A stretch of DNA of 64,000 bases, from the NCBI GenBank assembly GCA_037975125.1, contig CM075856.1:5429106-5493105 (forward strand). The letters are read 5' to 3'. A program made the translations under genes and the position numbers. Shown piece after piece: positions 59,669-64,000 of the stretch; within the stretch, counting starts at the first letter, position 1; every line of letters starts with the position of its first letter. The DNA is from Latrodectus hesperus. Lineage: Eukaryota > Arthropoda > Arachnida > Araneae > Theridiidae. The notes below the pieces were generated by a model. The model did not search any database. It worked only from the letters and a program-made list of their open reading frames with translations, and had not been told where the DNA came from.

Positions 59669-59793
59669 TGTTCAAAATCTTCATGAAAATATAAAAAGGT
59701 GCTCTAATAAGTTTAATCTAGTTGTAGTATTTATTCTTAACGTATTTTATTTACAACTCTCAAGTTATAATTTAAAATATTTTTGTTAAAAAT

Positions 59794-59799
59794 AATAAA
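59794..59799 (+). terminator. Candidate poly(A) signal AATAAA (proximal)
   Basis: The first canonical AATAAA after the receptor stop codon (126 bases downstream). It is plausible for a short 3' UTR, but the base composition makes chance occurrence likely. Confidence 0.3.
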
Positions 59800-60012
59800 A
59801 TTGTTCCAATTTCTCTAAAGCTAAAATTGTAATTTTTTAAAACAAAATTTTGCATAAATTTGTTTTAAAAGTCAAAGAAAATTATAACTTTAAAATTATT
59901 TGATTTAATATAAAATTTAAAATTAAAAGAAAAAGTTTTACAAGTTATATCAAATTTACACTTATTGTAACAATTTTTCAGTAAAATTATGATAATACAT
60001 TGAGTATTTTTA

Positions 60013-60018
60013 AATAAA
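60013..60018 (+). terminator. Candidate poly(A) signal AATAAA (distal)
   Basis: AATAAAGC about 345 bases after the receptor stop. It is an alternative 3' end to the proximal signal. Confidence 0.25.
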
Positions 60019-61257
60019 GCTATACAAATACTAAGCAAACATTTCCTCACACTTAACTTGCCATCTTCAATTAATCAGTGACTCTGATTAGATAAAATAT
60101 TTCCTCCAATAAGAATTCGTTAAACATGAAGCTAGTAATATATTTAAGATATCATTGATGTGTACTTAAAACTTACCGTGTTTCAATTAAAGATGTGCTT
60201 AAAAGTTTCCCCTCTTTGCACTAAAAAGTGTATTAAGACTCAAAATAGGAGACGAATAGCCATTTAGATTCAGTATGGAAGATCTTTTTGGAAAGAAAAA
60301 GGCAATTTTGAGCTGTCTGCTCTAGCTTCATAGATTCAGTCTAATTTTTTAGCATTTCAATGAAATTTAAGTTTCACGTTATTTCTGCCTATTCTTTTAT
60401 GCGTGCTTTCTAGTTATTACAATTAAAGCCAATTTATTTATTCACTTAGAGATTTCAACTTGTTTTTTCTTAGGATTTATTTAATTAAAATATGCTGCAG
60501 AAATTTCTGTAAGTAGAATTACTTCGGTGTAACTTTTCGTGAATGTTAATATAAAAGTTATGCCAAAGATTTGAGATCTTAAATATCAATTTGTGTATAT
60601 TGTGTAACATTTGCCTCAATTACATGTTTGAGACAAAGAAAAAGTTTTTCAAATAGAAAACATATGTGTTTTCAGAACTTTTCAAACTTAAAATGTATTG
60701 ATACAGAGTTATGTCTCATTGTATTGTTAAAAATTTATGTATGTGTTTAGAAGTTCATAAAGTAAGTATGAGTGATACATATACATATGGTTTTCATATT
60801 TAAAATTATTGATATTGTTGTAAAATGTGTAATGTACATGTGTGTATAATATTTAATAATTCGGTATAATATTTAATTAAGATTCATTTATGAGCCTATG
60901 AATAAGCATAGACAGTATATATATATTAGTATATAGAATTTAATCTTTGTTGAAAACTCTTAATATTGAAGATTTTAATAAATACATAATATATAACAAT
61001 AAATAAATATATGGATATAGAAAAGTGAATATGTATATATATATATATACTCTATTCATCACATATTTCTTTAATTTTTACTTTTAATTCACTGCTGAAT
61101 TTTATGAAAACTTTTTGTATTATTTACGCATATATGATATTTATTTATAAATATACATATATATATATACAAATAATATAAATATGTATAATAATATTAT
61201 ATCTACATATACATATATATACAATATATACAAATAATTATTCATATACGTAATTTT

Positions 61258-62050
61258 CTCTGTTATGAACTGTTAATATATATTGCTGACAAAACGCTTA
61301 TGAAATTCTAAGAATTGTCAACCAATATGATCTGATAATTCAGATTCATTGTAAATATCTGAAGAAATTATAGTTTGATGGTAGACTTTTAGTGACAAAT
61401 GTAAATGTGTAGTAGTTAGTTCATTTTATGTAACTTTTTCTCTGTTATTAACTGTAAATATATAGATATTTAGTGACAAGTGTATATGTGTAGTAGTTAG
61501 TTCATTTTATGCAAATTTTCTCTGTTATTAACTGTAAATGTATGGTAGACATTTAGTGACAAGTGTATATGTGTAGTTGTTAGTTCATTTTATGTAACTT
61601 TTTCTCTGTTATGAACAGTAAATATATACTGTGGACAAAACGCTTATGAAATTCTAAGAATTGTCAACCAATATGATCTGATAGTTCAGATTCATTGTAA
61701 ATTTCTGTAGAGATTATAGTTTGATGGTAGACTTTTAGTGACAAATGTAAATGTGTAGTAGTTAGTTCATTTTATGTAACTTTTTCTCTGTTATTAACTG
61801 TAAATATATGATAGATATTTAGTGACAAGTGTATATGTGTAGTAGTTAGTTCATTTTATGCAAATTTTCTCTGTTATTAACTGTAAATGTATGGTAGACA
61901 TTTAGTGACAAGTGTATATGTGTAGTTGTTAGTTAAATTTATGTAACTTTTTCTCCGTTATTAACTGTAAATGTATGGTAGACATTTAGTGACAAGTGTA
62001 TATCTGTAGTTGTTAGTTAATTTTATGTAACTTTTTCTCTGTATCAACTG
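61258..62050 (+). repeat. ~83-bp tandem repeat array with a ~346-bp higher-order unit
   Basis: The motif AGTGACAA occurs at 61,391, 61,472, 61,555, 61,737, 61,821, 61,904 and 61,988, i.e. spacings of 81-84 bp broken by one longer step of 182 bp. The basic unit runs through TGTAGTAGTTAGTTCATTTT, ATGTAACTTTTTCTCTGTTA and TTAACTGTAAATATATG. A ~180-bp block beginning near ACAAAACGCTTATGAAATTC appears at 61,289 and 61,635, giving a higher-order period of 346 bp. Copies differ by only a few substitutions. No open frame is conserved across units. Confidence 0.93.
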
Positions 62051-62466
62051 CATTGAAAGATCTGTTGGTATTGTGAATGTAATTACTTCGATGTCTTCAA
62101 ACTCTTCAAATTTGAGTCTGTAAGTTTATGTATTATCTAAAATAAAAAATGTTTCAAAAATCGTTGTATTTATTTACTGTTATAACTTGAAAAAATCTTT
62201 ACTTGATTTAGTTAGAAAGCAAATTTCCTTTTAAACAAGATACATGAATTTTTGAAAAAATATAAATGAAGAAACATATTTTAACAAAAACAGCAACTTA
62301 TTGGGACGAGAAATAGAATTTTAAACATTTTTTTCTTATCTGAGAAATTTGATATTCTCATTAATTTTTATTATATTTTATCCTATATAAATCTGTATTT
62401 TAAGATCTAAATTTAAACAAGCAATCTTCATTAGTACTACTTTGACAGAATATTTCAAATTAGGAA

Positions 62467-63795
<1,329 letters not shown>

Positions 63796-63799
63796 ACAA

Positions 63800-63940
63800 C
63801 TCAATTCAGCGCTTGGTGTTCAGATTGGCAGTATGCCAGTAAGTAAGGAATGTCACATTTGTTCACCTGAGATGGAAGAGAAGAGACATCTTGGGTTTTA
63901 GTACATTAATGCTCATAATCAGAGAGTGATTTTTGAAAGT
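63800..63940 (+). mobile_element. Probable LINE (non-LTR retrotransposon) C-terminal fragment
   Basis: One frame reads QIGSMPVSKECHICSPEMEE followed by KRHLGF and a stop. The CxxC…(E)…H spacing after an S/K-rich lead is typical of the region downstream of reverse transcriptase in many LINEs (pattern CxxCxxxxExxxHLLxxC). Here the expected leucine and final cysteine are lost and a stop intrudes, so it is decayed. The less AT-rich sequence from about 63,610 may belong to the same element. Assignment rests on one short motif. Confidence 0.35.
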
Positions 63941-64000
63941 TGAATATTCTTTCTGAGATAGTTTTAGTGTAAATTGAATGTGAACGGGATACACGATCTG

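Larger units (their letters stand above)
59669..61257 (+). other. Probable 3' UTR and downstream AT-rich region
   Basis: No further coding sequence. Candidate poly(A) signals are listed separately; several other AATAAA-like strings occur because the region is AT-rich. From about 60,900 to 61,250 short TATATA and ATACATATATAT runs are frequent. Confidence 0.5.

Noticed and set aside
61258..62050. CRISPR-like array
   Set aside because: The repeats are contiguous ~83-bp units with no unique spacers, in a eukaryotic genome. It is a tandem satellite-like array.

Overview
This is strongly AT-rich eukaryotic DNA with very sparse coding content, long pure (AT)n microsatellites, many decayed tRNA-derived SINEs and a dead Tc1 transposon. 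The one convincing protein gene is a neuropeptide F / neuropeptide Y type G-protein-coupled receptor. Together these suggest an arthropod genome, most likely an arachnid such as a spider. That placement is an inference from genome style and receptor type, not proven by any single feature.

Layout. Positions 1-19,000 are almost empty: a 159-bp (AT)n tract near 4.1 kb, two old SINE-like repeats (8.9 and 11.5 kb), a 190-bp tandem duplication (16.5-16.85 kb) and one unrecognised small ORF (15.2 kb). A Tc1-type DD34E element lies at 19.02-20.56 kb with 28-bp inverted repeats and a TA duplication; its transposase is broken by stops and frameshifts. From 20.6 to 38.3 kb there is a scatter of tRNA-derived SINEs. 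Several sit as same-orientation pairs about 265-300 bp apart. Compound microsatellites lie between them. From 38.4 to 42.4 kb there is little beyond a G+C-richer patch (38.4-38.8 kb) and one SINE. A SINE with a (TC)n(AC)n tail follows at 42.4-42.7 kb.

The most interesting structure is at 42.80-44.94 kb. A unit of about 650-690 bp is repeated three times plus a truncated fourth copy. Each full copy carries a short G+C-richer segment bounded by a good 3' splice site and a good GT(A/G)AGT 5' splice site. These look like tandemly triplicated exons. They lack a shared open frame and nearly lack ATG codons. By eye their bodies are more diverged than the surrounding introns. A further ATG-free exon candidate lies at 49.14-49.27 kb on the same strand.

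The receptor coding exon (58,403-59,668, + strand, 421 residues, uninterrupted 7TM) starts 12 bases after a good 3' splice site at 58,390, so at least one upstream non-coding exon must exist. My working model is that the triplicated exons and the 49.1-kb exon are alternative 5'-UTR exons of this receptor gene. This needs transcript data. Downstream are candidate poly(A) signals (59.8 and 60.0 kb), an array of ~83-bp repeats organised into a ~346-bp higher-order unit (61.26-62.05 kb), a long (AT)n(GT)n tract (62.5 kb) and a probable LINE tail at the right edge. A second LINE tail at 48.2-48.6 kb is fused directly to a tRNA-like SINE head.
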